DNA from: Pectobacterium versatile
GTDB taxonomy: Bacteria > Pseudomonadota > Gammaproteobacteria > Enterobacterales > Enterobacteriaceae
Length of the DNA: 64,000 nt
Direction: 5' to 3'
Assembly (NCBI RefSeq): GCF_020166435.1
Contig: NZ_JAINZP010000001.1
Span: forward strand, 496,001 to 560,000
Shown: piece by piece, positions 8,047 through 17,249 of the stretch
Position numbering within the stretch: position 1 is the stretch's first letter
How the letters are laid out: every line of letters begins with the position of its first letter
Position numbers and translations under genes: made by a program
The notes under the pieces: generated by a model
Seen by the model: only the letters and a program-made list of their open reading frames with translations
The model's database searches: none
Told to the model about the DNA's origin: nothing

Positions 8047-9012
8047 ATGTTACAACGTGAAATAGATAACAGAGCTATAATTGACGCCTTCAGCATATTA
8101 AGCACAAAGGTTCAAGCGGAAAACTCATCTGGATATGGAAACACAAATCAAGTTATTGAGACCGTTATTATACCAATCTTAAATTTAACGTACGGAAGAA
8201 ATTTCTCAAATTTAAATGCCGATATGAAAAATTACCCAGGAATTGATATTGGTGATGAATTCTCTGGTATTGGGGTGCAAATAACGGGAACAGCATCCTC
8301 TACAAAATATAATGAAACCTTGGATAAAGTTCATAAGCATGATAAAGAGGGGCTTTATAGAGAAATCTGGATGTTAATTACATCCAATCAACAAAAGGGA
8401 ACATGCCAACGAATAGGCTTTACTATCACTATAATGAACCTACAAGACCTTGCTCGAGATATTACTTTACTTGAAGATGAGAGGTTTTACAAATTACTCG
8501 CATACTCAAAAAGACATTTCCCTGGTCAGTTTGTAGACATAAATAATGTCAGCATATTTGCTGATCGTCAATCAACCTCAGCAGATCCATCTGAAGATAT
8601 ATCAAATTTTGTTAATTACTTTAATTATGAATCTGAACACCACGCAGTCATCAGATCCGATCTTATTAAATTAAAAAACACATTGGCATCAATTAGCAAC
8701 GACGAGCGCTGGATCTTACTACGAGTTCTAAAATTAGGTTACAAGAATTATACATCTTACAGAGTCGCAACTTCTGTTTTTCTGTCAGATTTAGATTATC
8801 ATGGGCGTTGTGAATTTTGGATAATGATTGATTCTCTTAAAATTAAAAATCTAGCTTGGTATGATGAAGATGAAAGAGAAGTTTCGGTATTCTATTCCAG
8901 TGAGTTAGAAGACACTGATATATTAGCCATGACTAGAGACTACTTGAATGAAAATTCGGGTTGGGATACTGTCAAAGATGCAATTCTCAACTGCAATTTT
9001 AGTATGATTTAA
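8047..9012 (+). CDS. SMEK-domain protein (PD-(D/E)XK-like), possible defence effector
   Basis: A 321-residue AT-rich gene. The N-terminal ~150 residues match what NCBI calls a SMEK domain: YGRNFSNLN, then YPGIDIGDE (D67, D70) and GIGVQITGTASSTK (Q78, K87). This pattern resembles a PD-(D/E)XK nuclease core (Asp ... Glu/Gln-x-Thr ... Lys). The C-terminal half (about 185-321) has a helix-rich, winged-helix-like character and no motif I recognise. SMEK proteins occur in accessory islands near restriction or defence genes; a nuclease role is inference. It is transcribed in the same direction as the large NERD-kinase-helicase gene, 210 bp upstream of it, and may be a separate unit. Confidence 0.7.
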   Translation: MLQREIDNRAIIDAFSILSTKVQAENSSGYGNTNQVIETVIIPILNLTYGRNFSNLNADMKNYPGIDIGDEFSGIGVQITGTASSTKYNETLDKVHKHDKEGLYREIWMLITSNQQKGTCQRIGFTITIMNLQDLARDITLLEDERFYKLLAYSKRHFPGQFVDINNVSIFADRQSTSADPSEDISNFVNYFNYESEHHAVIRSDLIKLKNTLASISNDERWILLRVLKLGYKNYTSYRVATSVFLSDLDYHGRCEFWIMIDSLKIKNLAWYDEDEREVSVFYSSELEDTDILAMTRDYLNENSGWDTVKDAILNCNFSMI

Positions 9013-9222
9013 AACTATATGAAGTTTTTTCTGATTAATTTACCAGTAAAGTGCATTGTGCTAATAGTCTTACATTTTGTAATTGATAGTAAAGTAAAGA
9101 AGGTCATTGGTAGCGAGAAATACGAGTTATATAGAGCACTGAGTCCGATTCGTCCGTTATTGACCAGAATAAATAGCCTGACTTTCTAAGCAAATTTAGA
9201 CTGAAATCTAAGGGGAAATCCG

Positions 9223-12200
9223 TTGGAAGTAGAAATGTGGGATGGTGGCTTACAAGAGCAGGAAGTATTGGCTATAGAGAAAATAAAGGCTGCTTTTTCA
9301 GTCAACATATCTAAGCCTGACAAGCCTGTCCGTGGCGGCTCAATTAGCGAGCAGTTACAAAACTATGGTTTTACCGGCACTGGAATGTTCCCCTGGAAAG
9401 GTTATGCAGGTTTTCGATTTGTTGAGGCAAAAAAAGAGGGTGAATTCGATTTAGTCATTGTGACGCACTGCAACGTCATCATTGTTGAACTGAAAGACTG
9501 GAACCATCAGCCTGTAACCGCGCGCGGAGATACCTGGTATAAGGGTGACAAAAACATGGGGCGCTCGCCCGTAAGCGTGACCCGTGGCAAAAAATTCATG
9601 CTGGACAACAAACTCAAGCGTCTGGTAGACCGTTTTACGAACAAAGGCTATACCCCGATTGTTCATTTCTTTGTTGTGATGACCGGCAATGCGGACTTCA
9701 GCGCGCTGCCGGAGGAACAACTCCATCATACGATATCGTTAAAAGATTTTCTGAAGTTTGCCGATCGCAGGACATTCAATAGCTACTTCAAGCCGCACCG
9801 AGGCTCCGAGGTTCTTAACAAGGATTTTCCTCTTTTTGATAACCTGTTCCTGGGGCCTCAGACGGCGCCAAAAGCCCTGAGAGTTAATGGCTACGAAGCT
9901 AAGGATATGATTTTCGAACATCCTAAAAAGGTGTATCGGGAATACCTAGCAAAATCTGAGATATCAGCGAACAACGAAGCGCTACTCAGAGTGTGGGATT
10001 TTAGGAATATCGCGGGAACGAAAGCGAACACCCCGGAAGGACGAGCTCAGATCGTTTCACGTGAGCGTGAAGTGTTACAGCACATCAATCACCAGAACCG
10101 TGACCTGTATAACCACTGCCTGAGGTCTCTGACGAGTTTTCAGAAAGACGAGGTGACGGCCGAGTACAGCGAAGTCTATGAGCTTCCGCCGGGTCATGTC
10201 CGGTTTAACGAATTTATCGGAAAATATGGCAAGGCGTTTTCTGATATTGACCGCTTGAATGTGGTTAAACTGCTCATCGCGAAGTTTAGCGATCTCCATG
10301 AGATGAAAATTGCGCACAGGGATATCGCCGATCACAGCCTGTGGATTTCACCTTCAAAAGAAGTTGCCCTTTCGAACTTTATTTCGGCATACCACCGGCC
10401 AGCCGGAACAGTCGGCGATTACCGTAAGCTCTTATCCGTAGGTGCAATCGAGGTAAAAGACATGCTTGATGAGGGCGAGCTTACGCCTTTTCGGCAGGAT
10501 GTTCATGCCCTGGGCCTTGTAGCCTGGCACTTGTTAAGCGGTAAGCGCATGTCGCCAAAGAGTCTGGAGACAGTACAGGACAGTATGCTAAGCAGCCAAA
10601 ACTGGTATTCATATGTATTACTGGATGCCGTTGCTGCAAAATTTGCTTCCGCGACTGAATTCTTTGATGTCCTGAAACAGGCCGAACCTGCGGGCAAGGC
10701 TATCCCAACATTTGATGATACTGAGCTTGACCCTTACCGGCATGCTATCAACCACTCTCGTCAGTACCGGGAAGACGATGACTTTCTGGTAGAAACATCC
10801 GACAAAGAAGTCTATATCTCGGGTGGAAGGGTCGTGAAGGCTTGGCTGAACGTGGGGGGGCAGGGAGACGATCCGTCAGTAAACTTCCAGGTTATGAAGT
10901 TTTTAAAACAGGTTGAGCAGCTTTCTTTAGTTAAACCAACGTATCTGCCTGAAATTCGTGAATTCGGTATTGCATCCAAATCATCAAGTCTGTACATGGT
11001 CACGGATCAGGTACAGGGAGAAACCTGGGATAAAATGTTGGTTCCGGATGATGAAAAAGTCGACCTCATTGATAAGTTTGTCGCCGCCGTTGAGCACTTG
11101 CACGGACTGGGTGTTTCTCACGGGGACATCCATCCTGGCAATGTGATGCTTGGGACACAGAGTCGTTCGCTTTTCCTCATCGATATCCCCGATTTTTCAC
11201 CGTCTGGTGACGAAACTAAAAACCACAACTACAGCCCTGAATACATCGATAATTGTACTTCCTTTGAACGCGACAACTATGCAGTGATGAAGATGTCTTG
11301 CGAGTTGTTAGGTTTGTCATGGGGGCAGGAATCAGACATTTATCCGACTATTGCGAATGCCATCCGGGCTGAGCTGGAAGATCCGGTTTTTGGGTTTAAG
11401 GATTTAGGGCGGTTTAAAAAAGCGATAGACAGTAATGACCTAACGTCAGAACAAGCCCTGATAGAGATAACAGCAGGAAATGCAGATGAAATCATCTCGG
11501 TCCTGCCAGATAACGGGCATCTGTATGTCAAAGTTGAGCCAAATCCTAAAGTCCCAACTGAAGTAAAAGTAACTTTCACCGGGATAGGTGGCGGTTTCAC
11601 TGCAGTGTTCCACAAAGAGCAGAAAACGCTGATTCATGGCTTCAGGCCATGGGCTCGCACAACCATTCGTAAGCAAGATATTGATGAAAGCCAGTTCGAA
11701 ATTGGTACTGGCATCAGGATTATTCCCGGCAGTCCGCAGGATATGTCGGCGTTGACAGTATTGCTTAATGAAGAAGAATCTTTTGCGCGGGCGATCGAGT
11801 TGATTACCGCATCTGAAGACGTTCAGGAACAGGATCCGCTTACGCTTCAGCTAAAAGATGCCTTTGCAAGACTGGATAAGCAGGCGCTTGAGCCTGCTTT
11901 AAGAGAAGTGCTGGAAATCCCGACGGTGAAGCTGTGGCGCGCCATTCTGGATACTGAAACAGAATCCTATCCAAACATTGAAGTCAGCGGGGAGGTGGTC
12001 CCGGTTGCAGATGCTCATGGAGAGCTACTTCTTCCTTACTCTGCAGACATTGATCCACTCGGCGCTTTCAGAAGTAGTGATGAAGTCGAAGCCTTACAGG
12101 TCGATCAGGAAGGTGTTGAGCGATTTATAGGTGAGGTGTCACTTAAGAAGTCAGAGCTCAAAGAGATCCGTCTGGTCAAAGTGCGTTCAGCAGCCTACAG

Positions 12201-14187
12201 GCTGAAGGATTCTGATATTGTCTTCTTCCGTACAAAGCAGGATCGGGCGTCTTATCAGAAGCGTAAACGCGCACTGGAACGTCTCCTCGATCGAGAAAGT
12301 GTGCTGCCTGACTTAATTGACCTGTTCGACCCGTCCTGCAAACAGGTGGCTCAAAATTATGGTATCACTCTCAGCGATGCCGATTTTGCCAGATATGACC
12401 GTGAAGACCAGCACGGAAACAAGATCAGTCTGAATGAGCAGCAAAGAAAGGCGTTTAACAAACTGGTCAATAATGGCCCTCTCTCCCTGCTTCAGGGGCC
12501 ACCGGGGACCGGTAAAACCGAGTTCATCGCGGCCTTTGTCCACTACCTGATTGAGAAACAGAATACCAAACGCATTTTACTGGTCAGCCAGTCACACGAG
12601 GCTGTGAATACAGCGGCCGAGCGCATCAGAAAGCACTGTACCCGGCTTGGTACAGAGTTGGACGTCGTCAGGTTCAGCAACCGGGAAGGGGCCGTTTCCC
12701 CTGGCCTGAAAGATGTGTATTCAAACGCAATCACAACGGAGAAGCGCGAACTGTTCAATGCTGAAATTAAGTATCGTGTTGAAGCGTTGAGTGAAGCTAT
12801 TGGTCTGGATCCGGGATTTATTTCGGGCGTTGTACTTGCTGAGCTCAGGTTGTTCAGGCAAATCGATCACCTTGAGAAATTGCTCTATCAGGTTAACGAT
12901 TTAACGGATTCAACAGAGATCGGTGAACTGAAAGATATTGCAGTCGAACTCGATTTTTCCATCCGATCCAGGCTGAGTCAGGAATATGGGATTAACCTGG
13001 ATAAAGGCGCGAAGGTCTCTGCAGCAAAAGACATTCTGATTTCCAGGCTGTGTACGGATTATGGCGTCAGACCTGATGAGGCAAGACGAGTAAAGGCATT
13101 AGCTAAAATATCCCGTGATATGCAGGATGCTATGTCGGGAGAGCGAGTGAACCTGGACGAGTTTTATTCGCGCTCCAGGCAGTTAGTGGCTGGCACATGC
13201 GTTGGTATTGGACAGGGGCACATTGGCATTCAGGAGAATATCTACGACTGGGTGATCATTGATGAAGCAGCGCGCTCGATTGCAAGTGAACTGGCCATTG
13301 CAATGCAGTCGGCCCGACGCGTCCTATTGGTGGGTGACCACCTACAGCTTCCCCCGTTGTACTCAGATGCCCACAAGGCGGCATTAGCGAGGAAGTTGGG
13401 TATCAATAACTCTCGCACTGAGATTGACGAGGTATTACGAAGTGACTTTGCCCGTGCCTTCAACTCTGCTTATGGTGCGCAAGCGAGTGCAGCTCTGCTT
13501 ACCCAGTATCGCATGGCTCCACCGATTGGCGATCTCGTATCGAAGACGTTCTATGACAGGAAGCTTCTGAATGGAGAACGGGCAATTCCGGATGTCTATC
13601 AGCACGCACCTGAAGCGTTACGTAGCGTCGTAACCTGGCTTGATACTGCTAATCTGGGCCACCGTGCACATCATCTTGAAGATCGCGGAACAAGCATTTA
13701 CAACCGATGTGAAGCTGACGAGATTATTTCTGTCCTTAAACAGGTGTCAGAGAATGAAGAATTTGTCGCTCAGCTTTCAAAGCTCGTTAACAAAGATGAA
13801 GCCGCTATCGGCGTGATATGTATGTATGCCGAACAAAAGCGGCTGCTCCGTCAGAAATTCAATCAGGAAATCTGGAGCGAGGGATTTAAGGACATTGTTA
13901 AAATTGACACTGTTGACAGTTATCAGGGCAAGGAAAACCGGATCATCATCCTGTCACTGACGCGTTCGGATAAGCAGCATAGCCCAGGTTTCTTACGCGC
14001 TCCAAACCGTATAAATGTCGCGATGTCACGCGCAATGGATCGCCTGTTGATTGTGGGTAATGCCGATATCTGGAAGGGAAACAATAAAGAACTGCCATTA
14101 GGCTCCGTTGTAAATTATATGGCTGAACGAGGTCAGGAAGCTGGATACAGGTTCCTCTCCGCTCAGCAGGGAGGCAAAAGGAAATGA
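9223..14187 (+). CDS. NERD nuclease - double kinase-like - SF1 helicase fusion protein, candidate anti-phage protein
   Basis: TTG start, chosen because AGGGG lies 7 bp upstream; the next ATG is 12 bp further in. The 1654 residues show: (1) a NERD domain, about 20-140, with D76 and E89/K91 (VELKDW) as nuclease-like residues; (2) a kinase-like domain, about 230-510, with HRD at 365-367 but no Asn in the loop and no clear DFG, so probably a pseudokinase; (3) a second kinase-like domain, about 530-720, with HGDIHPGN (633-640) and LID (D654), apparently intact; (4) a linker of about 330 residues; (5) a UPF1/COG1112-type SF1 helicase, about 1060-1640, with Walker A GPPGTGKT (1092-1099), DEAA (1347-1350), GDHLQLPP (1371-1378), QYRM, DSYQG (1565-1569) and NVAMSR (1598-1603). 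Kinase-helicase fusions are known from Mokosh, and NERD-kinase from PglW. This exact order I do not recognise. It shares 4 bp with the next gene. Confidence 0.85.
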   Translation: MEVEMWDGGLQEQEVLAIEKIKAAFSVNISKPDKPVRGGSISEQLQNYGFTGTGMFPWKGYAGFRFVEAKKEGEFDLVIVTHCNVIIVELKDWNHQPVTARGDTWYKGDKNMGRSPVSVTRGKKFMLDNKLKRLVDRFTNKGYTPIVHFFVVMTGNADFSALPEEQLHHTISLKDFLKFADRRTFNSYFKPHRGSEVLNKDFPLFDNLFLGPQTAPKALRVNGYEAKDMIFEHPKKVYREYLAKSEISANNEALLRVWDFRNIAGTKANTPEGRAQIVSREREVLQHINHQNRDLYNHCLRSLTSFQKDEVTAEYSEVYELPPGHVRFNEFIGKYGKAFSDIDRLNVVKLLIAKFSDLHEMKIAHRDIADHSLWISPSKEVALSNFISAYHRPAGTVGDYRKLLSVGAIEVKDMLDEGELTPFRQDVHALGLVAWHLLSGKRMSPKSLETVQDSMLSSQNWYSYVLLDAVAAKFASATEFFDVLKQAEPAGKAIPTFDDTELDPYRHAINHSRQYREDDDFLVETSDKEVYISGGRVVKAWLNVGGQGDDPSVNFQVMKFLKQVEQLSLVKPTYLPEIREFGIASKSSSLYMVTDQVQGETWDKMLVPDDEKVDLIDKFVAAVEHLHGLGVSHGDIHPGNVMLGTQSRSLFLIDIPDFSPSGDETKNHNYSPEYIDNCTSFERDNYAVMKMSCELLGLSWGQESDIYPTIANAIRAELEDPVFGFKDLGRFKKAIDSNDLTSEQALIEITAGNADEIISVLPDNGHLYVKVEPNPKVPTEVKVTFTGIGGGFTAVFHKEQKTLIHGFRPWARTTIRKQDIDESQFEIGTGIRIIPGSPQDMSALTVLLNEEESFARAIELITASEDVQEQDPLTLQLKDAFARLDKQALEPALREVLEIPTVKLWRAILDTETESYPNIEVSGEVVPVADAHGELLLPYSADIDPLGAFRSSDEVEALQVDQEGVERFIGEVSLKKSELKEIRLVKVRSAAYRLKDSDIVFFRTKQDRASYQKRKRALERLLDRESVLPDLIDLFDPSCKQVAQNYGITLSDADFARYDREDQHGNKISLNEQQRKAFNKLVNNGPLSLLQGPPGTGKTEFIAAFVHYLIEKQNTKRILLVSQSHEAVNTAAERIRKHCTRLGTELDVVRFSNREGAVSPGLKDVYSNAITTEKRELFNAEIKYRVEALSEAIGLDPGFISGVVLAELRLFRQIDHLEKLLYQVNDLTDSTEIGELKDIAVELDFSIRSRLSQEYGINLDKGAKVSAAKDILISRLCTDYGVRPDEARRVKALAKISRDMQDAMSGERVNLDEFYSRSRQLVAGTCVGIGQGHIGIQENIYDWVIIDEAARSIASELAIAMQSARRVLLVGDHLQLPPLYSDAHKAALARKLGINNSRTEIDEVLRSDFARAFNSAYGAQASAALLTQYRMAPPIGDLVSKTFYDRKLLNGERAIPDVYQHAPEALRSVVTWLDTANLGHRAHHLEDRGTSIYNRCEADEIISVLKQVSENEEFVAQLSKLVNKDEAAIGVICMYAEQKRLLRQKFNQEIWSEGFKDIVKIDTVDSYQGKENRIIILSLTRSDKQHSPGFLRAPNRINVAMSRAMDRLLIVGNADIWKGNNKELPLGSVVNYMAERGQEAGYRFLSAQQGGKRK

Positions 14188-15611
14188 TATCTGATAACAA
14201 AGTAACCTACCACGAGGTTGACTTCCTGCTGCCCGCACAGAGGTTTAACATTCAGTTTTCCTATGTTTCCCAGAAAGGGCTGCCATTCATCCGGGAGTTT
14301 GTGCTGAGGCTTGTTCATGTAGCCTCGATGAGCAAAGCACAAATAGCAGCCTATTTCGGCCTGACCCACCGTGAGACGGAGGAGGCGATTTCCGATCTTG
14401 TGCAGCGTGGCGAATTGACGCTCTCCTCAGATGGCAGACTGACCTTAACCGACAAATCAAATGGCTATTTTTCAGAGGTTGGCGAGATACCGCACCTTTC
14501 AACTATCCAGGACAGTGGCGGTACCTTATCCTTTGATTTAGCCACATTTAGCTGCTTCAGCAACCAGACTTTTCAGGACCACTGGAGGGGAGGGTTAACA
14601 TTAAAGGTTGATGACAACAACATTTCTCAAAGTGAGAAACTGGTTGAGAAGCACTTTCAGTACCAGTTTAATCAAATCCTGGATAAAGGTTACCTGTCTC
14701 ACCTGCAGGCTCAGGGCGGAAAAGAACAACCTTCTATCTATACCGTTAATTCTGTTAATAAGCTGCGGCAAATACCACTCCGTTTAACAACCGAATTTAA
14801 AATGGATAACGATGGTAAGGCTGTCGAGCGTGAAGACTATGAACAGTTAAACAGTTCGGAATGTGTTCATGAGTTAATGGCTGTTGAGATAGCCAGGTTA
14901 TCACGACATAACAATACCATGAGCATTTTTAAAGCCATGGTATCCCTCAATGATGACCTTACGCTTAAGCTGTTTGACTCTAAAACGAATCATATAAATC
15001 CATTATTTATCAATGATATGCAAGCACTTGAAGAATACTCAGGCTCAGGCAGGACGACTTTTTTAGGCCCGGTTTATTCTAAAAACAACTGGGAAAAGCT
15101 GCAGAAAGCTCTGGCACCGGTGCTCAATCAGCGTATCAGAGACAAAACCGATTATGGCGGTAGCCCGTTTGTCTGGATAGCACCATCAGATCCCTACTGG
15201 TCAAAGAACGTCCGATTTATCTCAAGCATGAGCGATTTTCTTAACAGGTCGGCTACGAAGGATAAGCGCCTGTATAAACCGGTGCTATACGTACCCGTCC
15301 AAGATGCAGCTGATGCCCGGGTTGCCAGACAGTGGAAGCATGAACTTGGGCAATTCCACGAGTGCGCTAAAGGGCTAGTTGAAGGACTGTTAGATGGTAA
15401 TGTTGAGATCCTTCATCTTGAGGATGAGTTATCTGCTGTTATCTATCATATTTCTCAACCCGAAACATTGCCTGTGACGATGCCACTGGGCTTCATCACA
15501 ACGAACAAAGAGGCAGTTAAGATTATTGGTGCTCTGATTACTGAATATGTCAAAGGCACCACTGGTTTTGATAAGCCTCATGACTGTGGCGCAATTTCGG
15601 CAATGGTTTAA
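14184..15611 (+). CDS. Winged-helix partner protein of the NERD-kinase-helicase
   Basis: The ATG overlaps the stop of the large gene as ATGA, so the two are translationally coupled. Of 475 residues, about 35-90 form a winged helix-turn-helix (MSKAQIAAYFGLTHRETEEAI, then a wing with LSSDGRLTLTD). The remaining ~380 residues contain mixed alpha/beta segments (FVWIAPSDPYWSKNVRFI, YKPVLYVPVQD, VEILHLEDELSAVIYH). I cannot assign them. I looked for a phospholipase-D HKD motif, as in the Mokosh partner, and found none. Inference: a DNA- or RNA-binding sensor or regulator of the large enzyme. A terminator follows at once, so the operon has two genes. Confidence 0.7.
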   Translation: MISDNKVTYHEVDFLLPAQRFNIQFSYVSQKGLPFIREFVLRLVHVASMSKAQIAAYFGLTHRETEEAISDLVQRGELTLSSDGRLTLTDKSNGYFSEVGEIPHLSTIQDSGGTLSFDLATFSCFSNQTFQDHWRGGLTLKVDDNNISQSEKLVEKHFQYQFNQILDKGYLSHLQAQGGKEQPSIYTVNSVNKLRQIPLRLTTEFKMDNDGKAVEREDYEQLNSSECVHELMAVEIARLSRHNNTMSIFKAMVSLNDDLTLKLFDSKTNHINPLFINDMQALEEYSGSGRTTFLGPVYSKNNWEKLQKALAPVLNQRIRDKTDYGGSPFVWIAPSDPYWSKNVRFISSMSDFLNRSATKDKRLYKPVLYVPVQDAADARVARQWKHELGQFHECAKGLVEGLLDGNVEILHLEDELSAVIYHISQPETLPVTMPLGFITTNKEAVKIIGALITEYVKGTTGFDKPHDCGAISAMV

Positions 15612-15630
15612 AAATCGTTGCAGACTGATT

Positions 15631-15660
15631 AAAAAGGGCAATTGATTGCCCTTTTGTTTT
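15631..15660 (+). terminator. Rho-independent terminator of the defence-like operon
   Basis: Stem AAAAGGGCAA / TTGCCCTTTT with a 4-base loop, followed by GTTTT. It lies 20 bp after the stop of the 475-aa gene and closes the two-gene operon. Confidence 0.85.
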
Positions 15661-15670
15661 CAGCCTTAAA

Positions 15671-15690
15671 CCACCTCCCTCGGGAGGTGG
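15671..15690. repeat. Perfect 20-bp palindrome
   Basis: CCACCTCCCTCGGGAGGTGG forms a GC-rich hairpin with 9-bp arms in otherwise AT-rich DNA, just before a helicase-gene remnant. It has no T-run, so it is unlikely to be a simple terminator. It could be a structured end of a single-strand-type insertion sequence or a protein-binding site; undecided. Confidence 0.5.
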
Positions 15691-15701
15691 TGATTTGAGG
15701 G

Positions 15702-15893
15702 GCTAGTAAGGGCCTAGACCATTTCAATGACGTCTGCATCGTGATGGGTACAGAGAACTGGCGACTCTTGAATAAGCAGGGGTTACAGGCACTGCCACCG
15801 TCATCCCGCAATAAGCTTTATGTTGCGTGCTCGCGGGCACGTGGCAATATTTATTTTGTCCCTGAAGCCCAACTGCGGCGGTTCAAGCTCTGA
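15702..15893 (+). pseudogene. UvrD-type helicase, C-terminal remnant
   Basis: The frame ending at TGA 15891-15893 reads ASKGLDHFNDVCIVM, then RNKLYVACSRARGNIYFVPE. These are helicase motif V (xxSKGLEFxxV) and motif VI (LYVAxSRA) of UvrD/PcrA-like SF1A enzymes. No start codon or ribosome site fits, and the preceding ~1.5 kb or more of helicase is absent. It therefore remains from a gene deleted when the present cargo was acquired. It differs in family from the helicase in the 1654-aa protein. Confidence 0.75.
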
Positions 15894-15977
15894 GTTAGTA
15901 ATCTCTGTATTTTTGAAGCCATCTCCTGGTTGTTTGCGAAGGTGGTCAGACAAGCAAAACACGTCTGTGCTATTCAG

Positions 15978-16187
15978 TTATGTGGTGTGCTTCAATATTA
16001 TCTCATCACGAGCTTTTCTTATTTTGGCTCGCAGCTCCTCTGATTCTTCTTTGTTGAGTACAGCTTCTCCACACTCAGGGCAGTGATCACCTTGAATCTC
16101 TATTTCGACAGTATGTTCCCGAAAAGTGTAAGGCACACCTTTAACCATAGATACCAGCTCGGCACCGCCACAACTAGGGCACTTCAT
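15978..16187 (-). CDS. MqsA/YgiT-type zinc-finger antitoxin fragment
   Basis: Sixty-nine residues match the N-terminal zinc domain of MqsA (E. coli YgiT): MKCPSCGG ... PYTFREHTVEIEIQGDHCPECGEAVLNKEES. Four cysteines in two CxxC pairs bind zinc. Full MqsA is about 130 residues and has a C-terminal helix-turn-helix that binds DNA; here the protein ends at about the inter-domain linker. No MqsR toxin gene is present upstream in the 291 bp to the next gene. It is either a truncated antitoxin or an independent YgiT-type zinc-finger protein. Confidence 0.75.
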   Translation of the reverse strand: MKCPSCGGAELVSMVKGVPYTFREHTVEIEIQGDHCPECGEAVLNKEESEELRAKIRKARDEIILKHTT

Positions 16188-16478
16188 ATCATTTATCCCA
16201 AATTATCACTCGTCGAATAAAAGCCTAACATAGAACTGGGTCAGATTAACTTTGCTCATGTGCAAAATCTTGGCGAACAATTGGGGACTGTTCATCGACA
16301 ACTCACTTTGAGATTTTTTGGGTATAATGCATTGTTAGCTTTGGATATTAACATCGCAGCAATAGTCTCTACTGGCAAAATGTCATAACGCTCATGAGGG
16401 TAAGTTTTGAGTAAAAGTTGCATATGTTTTCGATTTGTCGTATTTATTAGTCAGTAAAATCGAAAAGAAGGGGCGACG
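16188..16478. other. Intergenic region between divergent MqsA-like and ParS-like genes
   Basis: No gene seen. A TATAAT at 16323-16328 is a plausible -10 box for the rightward gene at 16479, but no good -35 is present at 17 bp. AAGGGG stands 5 bp before the ATG at 16479. Confidence 0.4.
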
Positions 16479-17153
16479 ATGGCAGCGGCGAGTAAACAAA
16501 AGGCGAGTGCTTGTAACTGTTACCCAGATAGAGGGATACCAGCTGAACGTTTGCAAAAATTTATCAAGGAAGTGGCTGAAGATATTCGGGCAGGTAACAC
16601 ACAGGTGGATACAGCAAGCATGGCCGAGACGGATGCGGTTTTTGCCCTTGATGTCATTTTACAGTATATGAAAAACCGCACCATAAGCAGTATGACAAAA
16701 GAAAAACGACAGCAGCAGCGTCGGTTATACAGCAAAGCACTTTTTCTTGAAACGCTGAAAAAAGATGGTGGCGTGTATAACTCTGCTGAGGCGGCCGAGA
16801 TTCTGGGGCGAACTAAAACCACAGTCAAAAATTGGAAAGATTCTCACCAGTTACTGGCCCTCGAGATTGACGGTGAATTTTATTACCCAGCGTTCCAATT
16901 CACTGATGACGAACGAATATCGGAAAAAGGTGTGCTCCGTGGCGTCTCTGAAATATTACCTCTATTGAAGAACTTCAGTGACAGAATGCAGTATTCATTC
17001 TTCATGGAAGAACGGAATAACGTACTCAATGGCATTTCACCCCATGGCCGTACTTTCACTGTCGCAGAGATCCTTAGGTATAACCCGGGCAAGGAACTAT
17101 GGGCTGAGATCCATCGATTAGCTCGTATCTACGGAACACAAGACGCAGCATAA
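16479..17153 (+). CDS. ParS/MbcA-like DNA-binding protein (antitoxin-like), orphan
   Basis: A 224-residue protein. Residues about 95-125 form a helix-turn-helix (GGVYNSAEAAEILGRTKTTVKNW). After this come LLALEIDGEFYYPAFQF, YSFFMEERNNVLNG, TFTVAEILRYNPGKELWAEIHRLARIYG, the layout of the Xre/MbcA/ParS C-terminal domain that in type II modules pairs with RES-domain toxins. No RES gene adjoins it. The N-terminal ~90 residues are charged and unassigned. It may be a regulator of the island or a solitary antitoxin. The start is supported by AAGGGG 5 bp upstream. Confidence 0.6.
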   Translation: MAAASKQKASACNCYPDRGIPAERLQKFIKEVAEDIRAGNTQVDTASMAETDAVFALDVILQYMKNRTISSMTKEKRQQQRRLYSKALFLETLKKDGGVYNSAEAAEILGRTKTTVKNWKDSHQLLALEIDGEFYYPAFQFTDDERISEKGVLRGVSEILPLLKNFSDRMQYSFFMEERNNVLNGISPHGRTFTVAEILRYNPGKELWAEIHRLARIYGTQDAA

Positions 17154-17249
17154 TGAAGAGTGGGTTTGCTGCCCAGACTTGAGCTGACAGTTTTATCGTG
17201 CCACACATACTGCCAGAGCTCATGCTTAATGGCCGAGGCTGTAATTGGC

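Noticed and set aside
14184-15611. Assignment of the 475-aa protein as a PLD-type nuclease (which would make the pair a Mokosh system)
   Set aside because: No HxKxxxxD motif could be found in the sequence.
15820-16086. Plus-strand open frame of 88 codons
   Set aside because: It overlaps the helicase tail in another phase and the MqsA-like gene on the other strand, with no homology.
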